A stretch of 64,000 nucleotides of DNA from Megalobrama amblycephala (taxonomy: Eukaryota > Chordata > Actinopteri > Cypriniformes > Xenocyprididae), in NCBI RefSeq assembly GCF_018812025.1, contig NC_063045.1, positions 48,614,691-48,678,690 of the forward strand, written 5' to 3'. The notes under the pieces were generated by a model. That model searched no databases. It had not been told where the DNA came from and saw only the letters and a list, made by a program, of their open reading frames with translations. The position numbers were made by a program, and so were the translations under genes. The stretch's first letter is position 1, and each line of letters begins with the position of its first letter. Shown piece after piece: positions 22,491-34,790 of this stretch.

Positions 22491-24319
22491 ACAATCACAG
22501 CTTCCATTTTATGCCGGCTTTAAAAAAAAAACCTGTTATTTCAAGGAATGATTCTTTCACTTTTAAAAGATTAATTCAAAAATAGATCTGTTAACAAACA
22601 AAACACTACTAAAACATTCCTCCTCACATAAACACACACACTACTACAAGTCTCGCTCTCTCTCTTTAAAAATTGTGTGTTCTGATTGACAGCAATGATA
22701 AGCAAAACACAAGGATAGCTTTTTATAGCATGTGCTTTATTTGACCTCAGTCTCAGCGGGATGGTTCGCTTGTCAGCTTGATGCGCGTGAGTGAATGTGT
22801 GTTTACGGTCTATTCCGTATGTGCATTTGTGTTGTGGTTTTGTGGGCTTTGCTTGCAAAGAACATGATATGTGTTTCCAGGATGCAGCAGTAACCAGAAA
22901 CAAGACACTCATTTGTATAAATGACACATGTAAAAGAAAGAAATTCATATGGGTTTGGAACGACATGCTTAAATGTATATTTTATCATGGACTGTTCCTT
23001 TAAGCCACCACAGGAAAAAATACAGCGCATCGATATACCGGTACACTGTTCTCCACCATCGCAATGATGAATACGATGACAGATCGATATCTGTCCGCTA
23101 CTCTGAATCCAGCAAATTGAGCTTGTGTTTCATGCACAAGTGCTTTGATTATAATTCTAATTAAAGTAAGCTAATCAGCGTATAGGGACACAACGACCTA
23201 GAGCGCATGTAATTCAGTAACACAAGTTTCACTGGACGGGTATCACTAGCAATTAAATCAATGTCATCTTTACTTTGTGTCGCTTCATCCGGATGGGCTA
23301 TCACGTTCATCAGCGCACAAAAATATAAATGCAAACAGGCAGAAACTGACATCGGCAGCCAGATAAAAAGAAGTGACAGCATAATAGCGAAGTGAAAGAC
23401 AAGGAAGTTATGAAAAAGACTGGTGGTACAAGTTGGCATTTGTTATGTCTGATTTACACCAAGATTGCAAAGAGAGATGGAGCGCAGACATATTCACAGA
23501 GCCGAGAAAGTGGGAGGGAGGCAGGAAAAATTCTATTGTGCTCACTTTAACAAGACAAGGGAAGAATAAAACGGAGGAAAGGGTGAATGAAATGGTCTAA
23601 AATTTGCCAACCCACTGCCACATCTTTAGTCAAGCATGGTGTTTATCGCTTTTCCCTTTGTGTGACTCATCGTACCGATCAAAGCGTGATTTGACAAAAG
23701 CTATTGAAGTCATTTCAAGTCATGCTTTCTTTCCCAGTTTGGCACTTTTTTGGGGGGGGGGGCGGCGAGCTCTGATGACAGTCAATCAATTGAGAAACAC
23801 TAGCCGAAGTGACGTTTTTCTATTGTTACATGACCCCCCCAGGATATGACTCGTTCTTTGTTTCGTTTTTCACTATCTTTTATCATTCAGCTCAATCTGC
23901 GTGAGTGTTGCGTTCATTTGGATGTGTTCGCTCCCTTTATACACCATTTAGAACAGAGCACTCGCAATTTCATGTAATTGTAATCTAATAAAGAGATGGA
24001 TCTCTCTATCTTTGTATTTCTTTCTCTCTCTGTTGTGAGTCAGAAGTGTTTCATAAAATCCACTCACGTCTTTTACACCTTCCAATCTGTTAATGCGCTC
24101 GCAGGAAGTGACAAAACTGTCATGTTTGGATCATGACACTGAATTGTCCAAATCATGTGTTGTGAAAGGGCTTTAGTGCCCACGCTACATGGTGAGAACG
24201 TCTTATATAAACTTGAGTGAAATTTTGCTAATAAATATGATAGGAAGTTGTTTCCCACACACAACTGCACCGTTCACTTAACATTGTGTTGGTGGTCTTG
24301 CTGAAACTCCAACTTCACA
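22491..24319. other. Unassigned stretch
   Basis: No gene recognised. A short relic at 22950-22996 (TGGGTTTGGAACGACATG..GGACTGTTCCTTTAAG) is the worn right end of a GGGTGAACTA-type element. 23010-23110 (ACCGGTACACTG, ATCGATATCTG) may be a fragment of another element. Confidence 0.5.
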
Positions 24320-24485
24320 TTAAAGGGATGATGATGATGATAAAGGGATGAGGGTGATTTACTCACCCTCAAGCCATCCTAGGTATATATGACTATCTTC
24401 CTTTAGATGAACACATTCGGAGATATATTTAAAAATATCCTTGCTCTCCAATGATTTATAATGGTAGTGAATGGGGGGGGGATTA
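24320..24485. mobile_element. Partial GGGTGAACTA-family relative
   Basis: Starts at TTAA (24320-24323) with AAAGGGATGATGATG, then GATTTACTCACCCTCAAGCC, GAACACATTCGGAGATATAT, AAATATCCTTGCTC and TATAATGGTAGTGAATGGGGG. The same block order occurs at 38165-38300 and 48538-48690. The right arm is missing. Confidence 0.6.
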
Positions 24486-25896
24486 TTATTTTTTATTGTC
24501 AACATTGAAGACACCTGATGAAAACAAATATAATCACTGAAGGAAAGAGAAACACAAGAATTAACAGAGGTTTAGATGTTGATTTTATTGAACATGTTTG
24601 ATCACCACTATGGTGATCAGTGTTTTATTTAGTTGATCAGTTTGACTCTTTGCTTTTTATCTCAGTTTGTGGTTTTTGTAATGGTGTTTGCTAGTTTTAC
24701 ACATTTTCAATGGTTCACATTTAAGGAACTAATTTGATTAATTCTAACTCAATTCTTGTATGTTGAATTTAATTAATAATATTGCTTGTAATCTGTTGCC
24801 GATATTTTATTGAGTTGATAGAGCATATTACTTTTTACAGTGTAATGTACAAGGCAACAAAATGTATAGCATTGTTCTAGTGGTTTACATATTATATATA
24901 TATTATCTTACATATTGTGCATTGAAGTGAAGTGAAATATCAAGATTTGCATTAGAGGTAATAGAGAAAAACAGAGTGAGAGCACAATTTTTGTGATTTC
25001 AGAGGTACGTTCTTTATAAGAACAGACAGCTCCCTAATCTCTCATACACACATACACACATATTCAAACACACACTTGGCAGCACCTTCCTAAAAATGGC
25101 ACCATAGCTCCGAATTACATAAGTGATGCCAAGAAGAGAAAGAAAGAAAGAAAGAGGAAGAACTGTAAGAGCATTTTCACATCTGCATTCCACATCTGGC
25201 TAAGCTTTAACTAAATTATCCAAATAAGCTCAGCCAAAAATCCAATCTCTCGATCTTTCCTTTTCCTCCAGCCCATTATGCACCTTTCCAACCTGCCCAA
25301 TTCACTTAGACTTCATTTATTGCTACGATTTGTCGAAACGGCTTTTTCAAAATCAATTATCCATTTACCCTGCACGCTCATTGGAATAAAGGCTTGTTAG
25401 ATGCAGTTCCCATCACTGCCATTGGTACTGGAAATGGAGCTAATGAATGCTAATGCATGCTAATAAATGCTAAATGGGCCGATCTATTAGAGACCAGGCG
25501 GCACTGGCTAGTGACACCATCCTCACACAAAATAAGACACACATGCTCAGAGGCCATGCATATTATCTTTGCCCACAAACACATGCTATTAGTTTTACCA
25601 TAAAGACCAGAACTCCTGAACGAACACAAGAATGGGTGGTATTACTGTATGTAGTGGTTAAGGACAACAAATTTGAAAACAGAATTGTGTATTGTAAGTC
25701 ACTTTAGTTAAAAGCTTAAACTAAATGACTAATTAGTTATCTGTAAGCAGTTCATCGGTTATCAGTAAAGAGCTCAACATTATGTGTCACTGTTAACACC
25801 ATACTGCTAAAATCCATCCACATACACATCATAGTAGGGAAGTTCAAATTTGCTCTAAAATGAAGTAGTTAAACTAAAAACATGATTGGAAACATA
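24486..25896. other. Unassigned stretch
   Basis: No gene recognised. GAAA and GAT short tandem runs and a TTTTTACAGTG motif near 24833 (a terminus type also seen at 14587) are the only marks. Confidence 0.5.
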
Positions 25897-26089
25897 CACT
25901 GCCCAACCCCCCAAAAAAGTCGCTGTTTGGATTTAAATAGGCAAATGCTTAAGAGTCTATGATTGGATAACGATTGCAGTGATTATTATTTTTCTAGCAT
26001 GTTATATGTTTGGCAAAAGTTCTTCTAACCCTCATTGATTGAGCTTTTAATTTCTTAAACAACCATGTAGGAAGACACATCACGGTCAT

Positions 26090-26340
26090 ATTCCAGGATG
26101 ACAATGTCAAGATTGATCAGGCTCAAACTGTGAAAGAATGGTTGGGAGGGAGCATGAAGAATCATTTTCACACATGAATTGGCACCTCTGAGTCCAGACC
26201 TTAAATTCATTGAAAGTTTTTGGGATGTGCTGGAGTAGATTTACAGAGTGATGGACTCTTGCATTGTCAATACAAGATCTTGACCACAAATTGATGCACC
26301 TCTTGATGAAAATAAATGTTGTGATGTGGTGCCAATTCAT
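26090..26340 (+). pseudogene. Tc1-like transposase C-terminal fragment
   Basis: Broken frames read QDDNVKIDQAQTVKEWLGG, then PDLKFIESFWDVLE, then PLDENKCCDVV, the region around the second and third catalytic acidic residues of a Tc1-type transposase. No N-terminal DNA-binding part remains. Part of the fragment is present again, inverted, at about 26326-26460. Several stops; not functional. Confidence 0.85.
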
Positions 26341-26465
26341 GTGTGAAATGCAGATGATTCTTCAATGCTCCCTTTCCAACCATTCTTTCACAATTTGAGC
26401 CTGATCAATCTTGACATTGTCATCCTGGAATATGGCCATGATGTGTCTTCCTACATGGTTGTTTA

Positions 26466-26960
26466 ATGGCTCGTTTCCACCGAGAGGTACAGTACACTAC
26501 AGTACGGTATGCAATTATTTCTTTTTCCATTGTCAAAAGTTGTGAATGGTGTCAAAATACCGAACCATACCATACCACTTTTTTTGGGACCTTTCTGTTG
26601 GGCCACCTAACACAACAGTACCAATAGTACCAGTACCAAAAGGGTGGAGCTACACTCACTGCAGAACGTTGATTTGTTGATTGGTCACTTGCGCATGCTA
26701 CAAAGGGGAATGACAACACAATACCGTTGCAACACAATGTGTATTTTTCGGCTGTTTTTCCTTGCAGCCTTCAGCCTTTGCTCAAACAAAGCTGCTGTAT
26801 ATCCTCCATTGTTGTTTACTGTCACTTTCTTCTTTACGCAAGAATGGCGTTGATCGCTCAAGTAAGGGTACTGTTGGCAGTGGAAACGCAAGCCGGATCA
26901 GGGTTTACCATCCCAAATAGTACTGTACTGTACTGAACTGAACCGGTGGAAATGAGCCAT
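26466..26960. mobile_element. 495-bp inverted-repeat element inside the foldback arm
   Basis: Ends ATGGCTCGTTTCCACCG and CGGTGGAAATGAGCCAT match with one difference, flanked by TA at 26464-26465 and 26961-26962. The interior has GTACCGTAC-type motifs near both ends and no coding capacity. Comparison with the other foldback arm shows this sequence is absent there, so it inserted after the foldback formed. Confidence 0.85.
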
Positions 26961-27336
26961 TAGAAATGAAAAGCTACACACTCCATCAATTATTGTTGCC
27001 AAACATATAACATGATGGAAACATAAAAATCACTGCAATAATGATTCAATCATAGACTCTTAAGCATTTGCCTATTTAAATCCAAACAGCGCCTTTTTTG
27101 GGCTGGGCGGTGTATTTAGTGCATTGTTTTTTGAACAAGTTAATTTACATGAAACTCATAAATGAATCAATTCACTAAAATGAATCAGAATTCCCAAAGT
27201 AACATACAGTATAGGAGAGCGTGTGTGATTACAGTCTCAGTTCGATTGGCTGTAATGCTGTATGCTCAAACCAGCATGTTAAAATCAGACTGAATTTTCA
27301 TACTGTGAAATGTGGCTAAGTTAGCGTAGCATCTGT

Positions 27337-27500
27337 GTAACCCCGCTACCCAGGTCCTACTCACCCTGCTCTGCGTGGGCCTCGAACCAGGGTCTCCGGT
27401 GTGGGAGTCGGACGCTCTAACAAGGAGGCTAAAGGCTGCAACCTCTAGCGTCAGTTGTTAGAGCATCTCTTGAGATCAGAGGAGTGAGGTTTACTTGCAC
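27337..27500 (-). mobile_element. tRNA-like SINE, copy A
   Basis: The reverse complement contains a Pol III B-box-like GGTTCGAGGCCC and, upstream of it, CTCCTTGTTAGAGCG, which could be a decayed A-box region. Same family as 27557-27714 and 28717-28868: CCTCACTCCTCTGATCTC at the head and GGGTTAC at the tail. Confidence 0.65.
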
Positions 27501-27556
27501 AGCAACCACTAGCTGGCCTCCGTTACACTCACCCCCATCTGGGGATCGGCACCAAT

Positions 27557-27714
27557 GTAACCCCTCACCCAGGTCCTACTCGCTCTGCTCGGGCCTCGAA
27601 CCTGGGTCTCCGGCGTGGGAGTCGGACGCTCTAACAAGGAGGCTAAAGGTTGCAAACTCTAGCATCAGTTGTTAGAGCATCTCTTGAGATCAGAGGAGTG
27701 AGGTTTATCTGCAC
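27557..27714 (-). mobile_element. tRNA-like SINE, copy B
   Basis: A near-identical copy lying 57 bp after copy A in the same orientation, which suggests tandem duplication of a segment of about 220 bp or two insertions. Contains GGTTCGAGGCCC (minus strand) and GTTAGAGCGTCCGACTCC. Confidence 0.65.
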
Positions 27715-28716
27715 TTTTGGTGAGCTGAGCAGGTGATATTCACAGTCAATTCAAAAAGAATAAATCCACCCACACAGACAAACAAAACAAACAAGTACAA
27801 CTGTTTGCTAACTGTTATGTCAATGTACGCCGAGGGTCTGTTGTTGCAGAGTAAACCCTGCACTCTCTAAGCATGTAGGCCACATAGATCAGCCTCGTGC
27901 GGTGTCTTAAAAAGCTGTAGTGAAATATGAGGGAATCTTCTGCCTGAGCTGATGAATGAGCTCGCCGCTATTATTGAGGTCCTGCTCCGCTGTTCCCCTC
28001 CACAGAACGCAGGCTTGTGTACCCAGCACAGCGGATCATTGGCAAATTTAATTACCTTTCTGAGAGCTCTTCAATCACATGGATTAGTGTGTGTGTATGT
28101 GTGTGTCTGTGGGGGATCAGAGGGAGAGAATGACAGAAGTGAACTTGCAAGTGTATATTTTTAGAAGGTGTATGTGTGTGTATCACTGTGGAGGCAACTA
28201 TTCCTGTGGATGCAATGAAAAACTCCTCACTGCTCTAATAAACATTCCCAGAGGCTCTCTGACTGATACATTCCTTGTGATGGTGATTCACTCTAAATCC
28301 ATAAGTTTTTAACTACTGTTGAGTATTAATATAGCCTGAGGTCACTGGTGCCGTGCAACCAAGCCCACGTGAAATCCGCATGCAGAACACCACGGAAAGC
28401 GCCTCATCCCTCCTGTGTTTTGTTTATTAAATATTTCGGCTGATTTAATTATGCTTTTGTGGAAGATTTATATGAACATGAATATGAATTAAGCAAGTAA
28501 AATCAATTTGAATGTAGCTATTTACTTTACCAAGTTATTCAATTACTATAGTCAACTGTGTATGTGCTCACATATGATGAGTAGCCATAAAGAGAAGACA
28601 CGCAATGATCTTGTGCTCAGCTATATAATAATTTGTCATGCGATGATCTTATGCTCATATATGGAGAACTGAAGAATCTTTGTGCTACTGTAATGGAAGT
28701 AGGCCTGTAAGAACTG
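27715..28716. other. Unassigned stretch
   Basis: No gene recognised. 27940-28085 is of balanced composition (GATGAATGAGCTCGCCGC.., GGCAAATTTAATTACCTTTC..) and might be conserved regulatory DNA. A short TG-rich run lies at 28088-28112. Confidence 0.4.
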
Positions 28717-28868
28717 TAAACCTCACTCCCCTGATCTCAAGAGGAGCTCTAGCGACTGACACTAGAGACTGTGGTCTTTAGCCTCCTTGTTAGAGCACTC
28801 GACTCTCATGCCTGCGGACCCAGGTTCGAGTCCCACTTAGAGCGGGCTGTTCGAACAGGAAGGGTTAC
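28717..28868 (+). mobile_element. tRNA-like SINE, copy C
   Basis: Plus-strand copy with AGCCTCCTTGTTAGAGC (A-box-like), the B-box GGTTCGAGTCC at 28823-28833 and a GGGTTACA tail. More diverged from copies A and B than they are from each other. Confidence 0.65.
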
Positions 28869-29171
28869 ACTACTATCATATGAAAAAGCATGTGATAAAC
28901 TCAGATATCTTGTTTTATTTAACATAGTTTGGGATATATAATAGTGGCATACAGGGCTTGACATTAAGTGCAATGTAGTGTTGTCCAAAATATCGATACT
29001 GAAACGTTTCAATACTCATTTTCCGCAGAATAGATACATGATTAATCATGTACATGATACATGATTGCCCTTCATTACTAAATTAAGTTATTTTTCACTG
29101 CTTATTGAACTTAAACAGTCAAATACTCACAAAATAATTTCAAAATGCCAGTCTTGGTATATATATATATT

Positions 29172-29203
<32 letters not shown>

Positions 29204-29589
29204 AGTATATACAAATATAAAGAGAGAGAAGTTGGTGGTATCAGAGTTTTTCAAGTACAGATTTAATGACGTATAAACTAACTAAACCATGGCCTGTACT
29301 CTGTTTTGATAGATAGATGTGGCAATTTCCCTACAGTATTCTCGTTAATTTGTGCCTGTTCAGATAATCAGGAGTCTATGCATGAGGATGTGTGTGTTTG
29401 TGTGTGTGTGTGTGGTTAATATATTCCAGGATTCTGAAGGGCATCTTCCTCTTTAAGCATGAGAGTGAAAAGTGTTTCTCCTTGACGTGTGTCCTTGCTT
29501 TAGTGAGACATGGTCCTCTGTCTAAAGACCTTTACAAGCTGGCTTACTAGCGAATTTGTCATGTCTCTCAAATATTCCCCTTAGTTCTT

Positions 29590-29631
<42 letters not shown>

Positions 29632-30784
29632 TTCTTGTACCTTGACTTTTTTCCTCTTTAAACTATTCCGGTGTCCACCTGTGTTCTGTTCTTGCCTTTG
29701 TTCTTCTTTTTTTTCTTTTCATGTGCTGTTTTTTCTCTCTCTGTCCTCTGATCCTCGGTTCAGAGTGCCGGTCACATTGGCTTTTCTAATTACAGTTCTG
29801 ACAGAGGAAGAAAAGCCATAGGTTTATGTCACCTCATTTTCTTTTGCTTTTTTATTCTTTGTCTCCAGAGGATCTGGATCCCTGGTGGGGAGAAAAAAAA
29901 AGTTTTTGGAACATCATTTGTTCATTTGTTGCAATGGCTATAGTGGTCTAACAACCCTAAACGGCTGGACCAAGATGGTCTGTCACGTGAAAACCACCTG
30001 TTAGTCCAGCTAATCAACATCTACAACCTCTATTTTCCAGCATTAATTTGATCAGGGTTGAAGTGGAATTTTAATTTATTTGAGTTTTTCGACATACCGA
30101 AATCGGTAATTCAGTCACAAATAAAATAGCCAACTTTACTTATACCTTCATGTAATTTTATCCTTGTATTTTCATTATTATGTGAAACACAAAAGAGATG
30201 TTAGCCATGTTTGCAGTTCATTAATGATTCTATTCACGATTCTTTTGAGGAAAGACCAAATAATCAATAACATAGGTGTGTCTTGACTCGTGGCAGGTTT
30301 GCCGTCACTGACACTAAACACCATTAACATGTCTGATCGCAAAATGCTAATTGTCTCAGCGTGCATTGTAACCTCTGGATCAGTGCTCACTATACTGATC
30401 TGACAGCTTTATGATTGAGATGGTGTTGTAGTGCATCAGGATGCATCCAGCACAACAAACGTAAAACCCATTCGTTTTTGCTAATGCATGCTCCTCTGTG
30501 TGAGCTGCTTGTACTCTTTCTCAACTGTGCTTTTTTCCCCATGTCTCCAAGCTTTGCTGTGAAAGCATTCTGGTGTGAAATGGCCAACAGGAGAGAGATA
30601 TTAATCCAGCAGCTCTCTTCTCAGGTACTAAAGAGAGAAGCTTTCCTGCACTGTGCACATCTTCAGGATCCATCTTTTTCCGCTGGTTTATGACCTTTAA
30701 TCTAATATTGCAACAGGATCTCTGAAGTATTGTTGCTAAATGCATTGGCAAACATCTCTATTATTTTTGTAGGAGCCATGATAA
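28869..30784. other. Unassigned stretch with short microsatellites
   Basis: Contains (GA)n at 29170-29197, a TG run at 29390-29413 and (CA)n at 29601-29628. 28980-29060 (TTGTCCAAAATATCGATACTG..) resembles a decayed end of a hAT-like element. A splice-like pair around 30550-30622 with an open frame was noted but not called. No gene recognised. Confidence 0.5.
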
Positions 30785-31280
30785 ACTACCATTTAAAAGT
30801 TTGGTGCAAGTAAGATTTTAAAAAAGAAGAAATGAATACTTTTATTGAACAAGGAAGCATTAAATTGATCAAAAGTGACAATAAAGACAATTATAATGTT
30901 ACAAAAGATCTCTAATTCAATTGTTGAGGAAATAAATCTGTTTGAACTTTATATTCATCAAAGTATCCTGGAAAATAAAATGTATCATGGTTTCCACAAA
31001 AACATTAAGCAACACAACTGTTTTCAACATTGATAATGAGAAGAAATATTTCTTAAGCACAAAATCAGCATTTTAGAATGATTTCTGAAGGATCATGTGA
31101 CACTGAAGACTGGAGTAATGATGCTGAAAATCCAGCTTTGGCCTCAGTAATAAATGACATTTATTGAGAAATATATTAATATACTAAAATAGTTTAATAT
31201 TACTGTTTTTACTGTGTTTTAATCAAATAAATGCAGCCTTGGTGATCATAAGAGACTTTCAAAAACATTAAAAAATCCAA
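30785..31280. mobile_element. Truncated inverted-repeat element (ACTACCATTTAAAAGTTTGG end)
   Basis: The left end ACTACCATTTAAAAGTTTGG and the body (TGATCAAAAGTGACAATAAA, GGATCATGTGACACTGAAGA, CTGGAGTAATGATGCTGAAA, AAATAAATGCAGCCTTGGTG) match a repeat I remember as very common in cyprinids. The matching right terminus is missing after CAAAAACATTAAAAAATCC. Confidence 0.65.
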
Positions 31281-32299
31281 TACTAGTGTATGTTACATAC
31301 AAATACTTACAAATACTACTATAATTATGCTTGTTTTTGCTGTGATCTTACAGTCAAAATGTAGTAACTTATTTTCAAATTCTATTTTTCCTGTGGCATG
31401 ATACCTATTACCTTGTGTGATATCATCCCCCCACAGCAATTCATATACATATTTATATAGTCAGTCACGTTAAAACAGTTCATTACTTTGGAAGAATATT
31501 CATGCTTGATATAAATATTTATAATGTTCAGACTAGAGTAGGACGACAGTTAGCAGGTGCAGACAGAAGTACATCACCGTAATATCATATGACATTTTAC
31601 GCCAACGAGTCATTGAATTCAAGTTGTTATAATTTTCATAGTGCTAGCGAGCACATAAAATTCTTTGCTCCTGTTTTCCCTCTTGTTCTTTCTCTCGTCT
31701 CATGCACACACACATTGATAACCTATAACCAATGTCAAGCTTCATTAGAAAGCCATTTGTATGCCCTCGGGAGCGACTTCCCGTCTCATGGGGCGTTCGT
31801 CTCGTCAGCCATTAATTCCGACCTCTGCTGTCGCTCATAAAAACATTATTCTCTGGCATTAGCCCCCTGCTCTCATTACAGCCCAACTGACCAATAGGTG
31901 AAGAGAAGCAGGTAGTGTGTGTGAGGAGAGATTACAGTAATCTAGCGTGTAGGACAGGCCAAGGAGACTCTATACTGGTTACTTTTAATAGAGTATTATA
32001 ATATCATTTCACTGGATTATTGCTTTAAAAAAAATTCTTCTATCCATTTATGGTGGCTGACCTGCCAGTCAGCTGATATTAATGTAGTGATTATGTATAA
32101 TTAGAATTATTACGCAAGAATAATTATGCAATACACGTAAACCCTGCCCCCCACCCCCTGGTGTGATGGATGCAATAAAGTGAAGCTAGTAAAACATCTG
32201 AAATCATGATAAAAATGTTTTGACTTTTATGAAAAGCAGCAACAACTACATGATAATAATAATAATAATAATAATAGAAAATAAATATAAGAAAATTTT
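31281..32299. other. Unassigned stretch
   Basis: 31690-31880 is free of recognised repeats, rich in CG and TAATT motifs and a candidate for conserved non-coding DNA. The rest is AT-rich, with a short (AAT)n at 32251-32275. No gene seen. Confidence 0.4.
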
Positions 32300-32577
32300 A
32301 GGGCTGTCAAACAATTAATCACATCCAAAATAAAAGTTTGTGTTTACATAATATATGTGTGTGTACTGCATATATTTACTATGTATATTTAAATGATGCA
32401 CACATTTTCATGTATATATTTAACAAAAAATAGTATAGTTATATATAAAATATTTATATTTATATATAATATAAATTATATATAAATATACATGTAAATA
32501 TTTCTCAAATAAATATTTTATATATAAATATATATTTTTGTTAAATAAATATGCATGTATGTGTATTTATGTAAGCA
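32300..32577. mobile_element. AT-rich palindromic element, truncated
   Basis: Begins GGGCTGTCAAACAATTAATC and continues CATCCAAAATAAAAGTTTGTG, ATATATGTGTGTGTACTG, then a mirrored AT-rich half. The right terminus is missing. Related to 33270-33507. Confidence 0.65.
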
Positions 32578-33269
32578 ATAAGGTACTCGAGGCTGTGCTG
32601 TATCGTGAATAAGTCACGGCTGAAGGGCGTTATTAGGCACGACACTTACGCTTACCACACAATATCAATATTAAAGCCAAAAATATGTATCAATGCAACT
32701 TTCATGAAGTAAACTTTCACTAAAGCCTTCCTTCCGCCAAAAAAAATAGTCCCTGACCGTGAACAGCAACAGAAGTTACATTATTACGCCATTAGATGGC
32801 GGCAAAGATTGTCTTTATGAGTGTGTCAGTCAGTAGCGAAGACTTTTACATTGAAAAGAGTGAATTGTTGTGAACACGGAACAAGACGCAACTGACAAAT
32901 GCTTTGACTAGCGCTGTCAGTCACGGGAAAACCCCTTAACTGTTAAAAGGACAAGATAATGCATCGGATATTTGAACTGATTATGAACATAGGACTGACC
33001 TGAAGGAAAATGTTAAATCTTAATGCAGGTAATAAACTCGCTCACTCAATCTTTTTCTCACAATACTCTTCTAATACATAAGCTTCAATGAACAATATCA
33101 ACTGAGAACACACAGTTTACGTTGCTAAGAGTGGTTGCTAATGGTAGTGTAGTGATACATAGAATCGTTGGGTGAAGTGGCTATAGCCATGTATTATCAT
33201 GAATAAAACACAGCTATTGACCAATCAGAATCAAGGACAGGAACTAACCGTTTTATATAATATATATAT
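32578..33269. repeat. Interspersed repeat between the two AT-rich elements
   Basis: GGTACTCGAGGCTGTGCTGT..GTCACGGCTGAAGGGCG on the left and GGCTATAGCCATG..CAATCAGAATCAAGG on the right look like two ends of one older repeat (recollection only). No coding frame. Confidence 0.35.
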
Positions 33270-33507
33270 TAGTTATGTCAAATGATTAATCGCGATTAAT
33301 AATCACCAAAATAAATAATCAACATAATATATGTGTGTGTACTGTGTATATTTATGATATATATATATATATATATAAATGCACACATATGCATGTATAT
33401 ATTTAACGAAAATATATTATATTTATAAATAAAATAAATATACACAGTACAAACGCGTATATGATCTAAACAAACTTTTTTGGATGCGATTAATCGTTTG
33501 ACAGCTT
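33270..33507. mobile_element. AT-rich palindromic element, second copy
   Basis: GTCAAATGATTAATCGCGAT on the left mirrors ATGCGATTAATCGTTTGACA on the right, with ATATATGTGTGTGTACTGTG and TACACAGTACAAACGCGTAT as inner mirrored blocks around an AT core. Confidence 0.75.
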
Positions 33508-34452
33508 TTTTTTTTTTTTATTTTGTATTCAATTTTATATTATTTAATAAAATATTAGAATTAAGTTGTAAACAAACAAATATTGTTGGAGTATGTTTTA
33601 TATTTTTCAGTGTATTCCAGATATTGCTTTATGTCGCAAGTAAAAAAACTTCACATTTATAGAGTGAATATTCAATAAAAATCACCCAGCCCTACTGTGT
33701 AGAACAATTATTATCGTACATTTGCTTCCTCTCTTCATCCTTCATTTACACATTATAGTCCTACCTGGACTTTTTAAAGGAGAAACACACATTTTTGTCC
33801 TTTATCAGACAGGTACTCATAATTACTGTCTCTTTTTCACACCAAGACACGCTGCCACAAATCACCCAGTTCTCCTGAGGATGGCCAATTTAGTCTTTAA
33901 CCTCTGTTCCTCATGGAGAGAAATAAAGCGGGAGAAAGAAAGAAAGAGAGTGGGAGATATGCATGAGAGGTAGAGAGAGAGAGTGCAGTGTGATAGAGAG
34001 TGAAAGAAGAAGAGATAGAGGGAGGCCATCTGGGAGGAGGAGGCGTAGAGGAACATGTTGTTGAGAGGGGTTTATAGCCCGCTGTCTGCGCTCAGCCTGT
34101 GCCTGCAAAAACACATCAATTATACAGTGGTGCTTTTAGACAGCTGGCCTGTGAGAAAAAAAAAACAGCAAGCATGAATATAACATAAAAGAGTGGTGTC
34201 TTTTAAAGGCTCACTGATCTCTCCTCATTGAACACAACTGAGAGTTATTGCCACACTTCGTGGAATGATAGCTTCTGCCGCAGCCCCGACACCGTATTAG
34301 AGATCACATCCACCGTCTATGGGATAAAAAAACTTTTTAGAGCCTCAGTAGATCACATTCACTGAAATGAAGAGAGGTGTTTAGAGGTACAGTGGGCTGA
34401 GACCGCTAGTTTCATTGTGCATTCTTTTCTGAAATAAGTCAACTGAAAAAAG

Positions 34453-34455
<3 letters not shown>
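33508..34455. other. Unassigned stretch
   Basis: No gene recognised. 33925-34030 is purine-rich (AGAGAG-type). Confidence 0.5.
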
Positions 34456-34497
<42 letters not shown>

Positions 34498-34790
34498 CAT
34501 TCACATTTTAACGTAAATTATAATTATGAATTACAAAAATCTATTTAATATAATTATATTTATATTTTAAAGTAAATAAAATGATTTATAATTATAATTA
34601 TATTTTATAATATATAATATATTTTTTTATAAAAATAAAAATATTAAAAAAAAGTAAAGTACATTAAGTATAATGTAATATAATGTATTAGGCTTACACT
34701 ATATGAACAAATCAAAACTGAATCATTAATTGCAATTATTTGTAAAATCATAATTAATGATTTTGATATAATAGATATTCTAATAGATAT
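34456..34790. repeat. (TA)n array and AT-rich flank
   Basis: About 20 TA dinucleotides at 34456-34495, followed by nearly pure A/T sequence. Confidence 0.9.

Larger units (their letters stand above)
25897..27112. mobile_element. Foldback Tc1-like derivative built from a transposase tail
   Basis: TA on both sides (25895-25896 and 27113-27114) and inverted ends (CACTGCCCAA..GCTGTTTGGATTTAAATAGG) mark a Tc1/mariner-type insertion. Arms of about 300 bp mirror each other: GACAATGTCAAGATTGATCA, GTGAAAGAATGGTTGG and CACACATGAATTGG in the left arm recur in reverse complement in the right arm. The right arm is split by another element at 26466-26960. Without it the element is about 720 bp. Confidence 0.9.

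Noticed and set aside
28776..28840. Functional tRNA gene
   Set aside because: Only B-box and A-box-like motifs are present; the same sequence recurs in two more copies with SINE-like head and tail, so it is a tRNA-derived repeat.
30550..30622. Splice-like pair (TCTCCAAG ... TCTCAG then GTACTA) with an open frame reading FAVKAFWCEMANRREILIQQ
   Set aside because: Such pairs are expected several times by chance in 64 kb and nothing else supports it.
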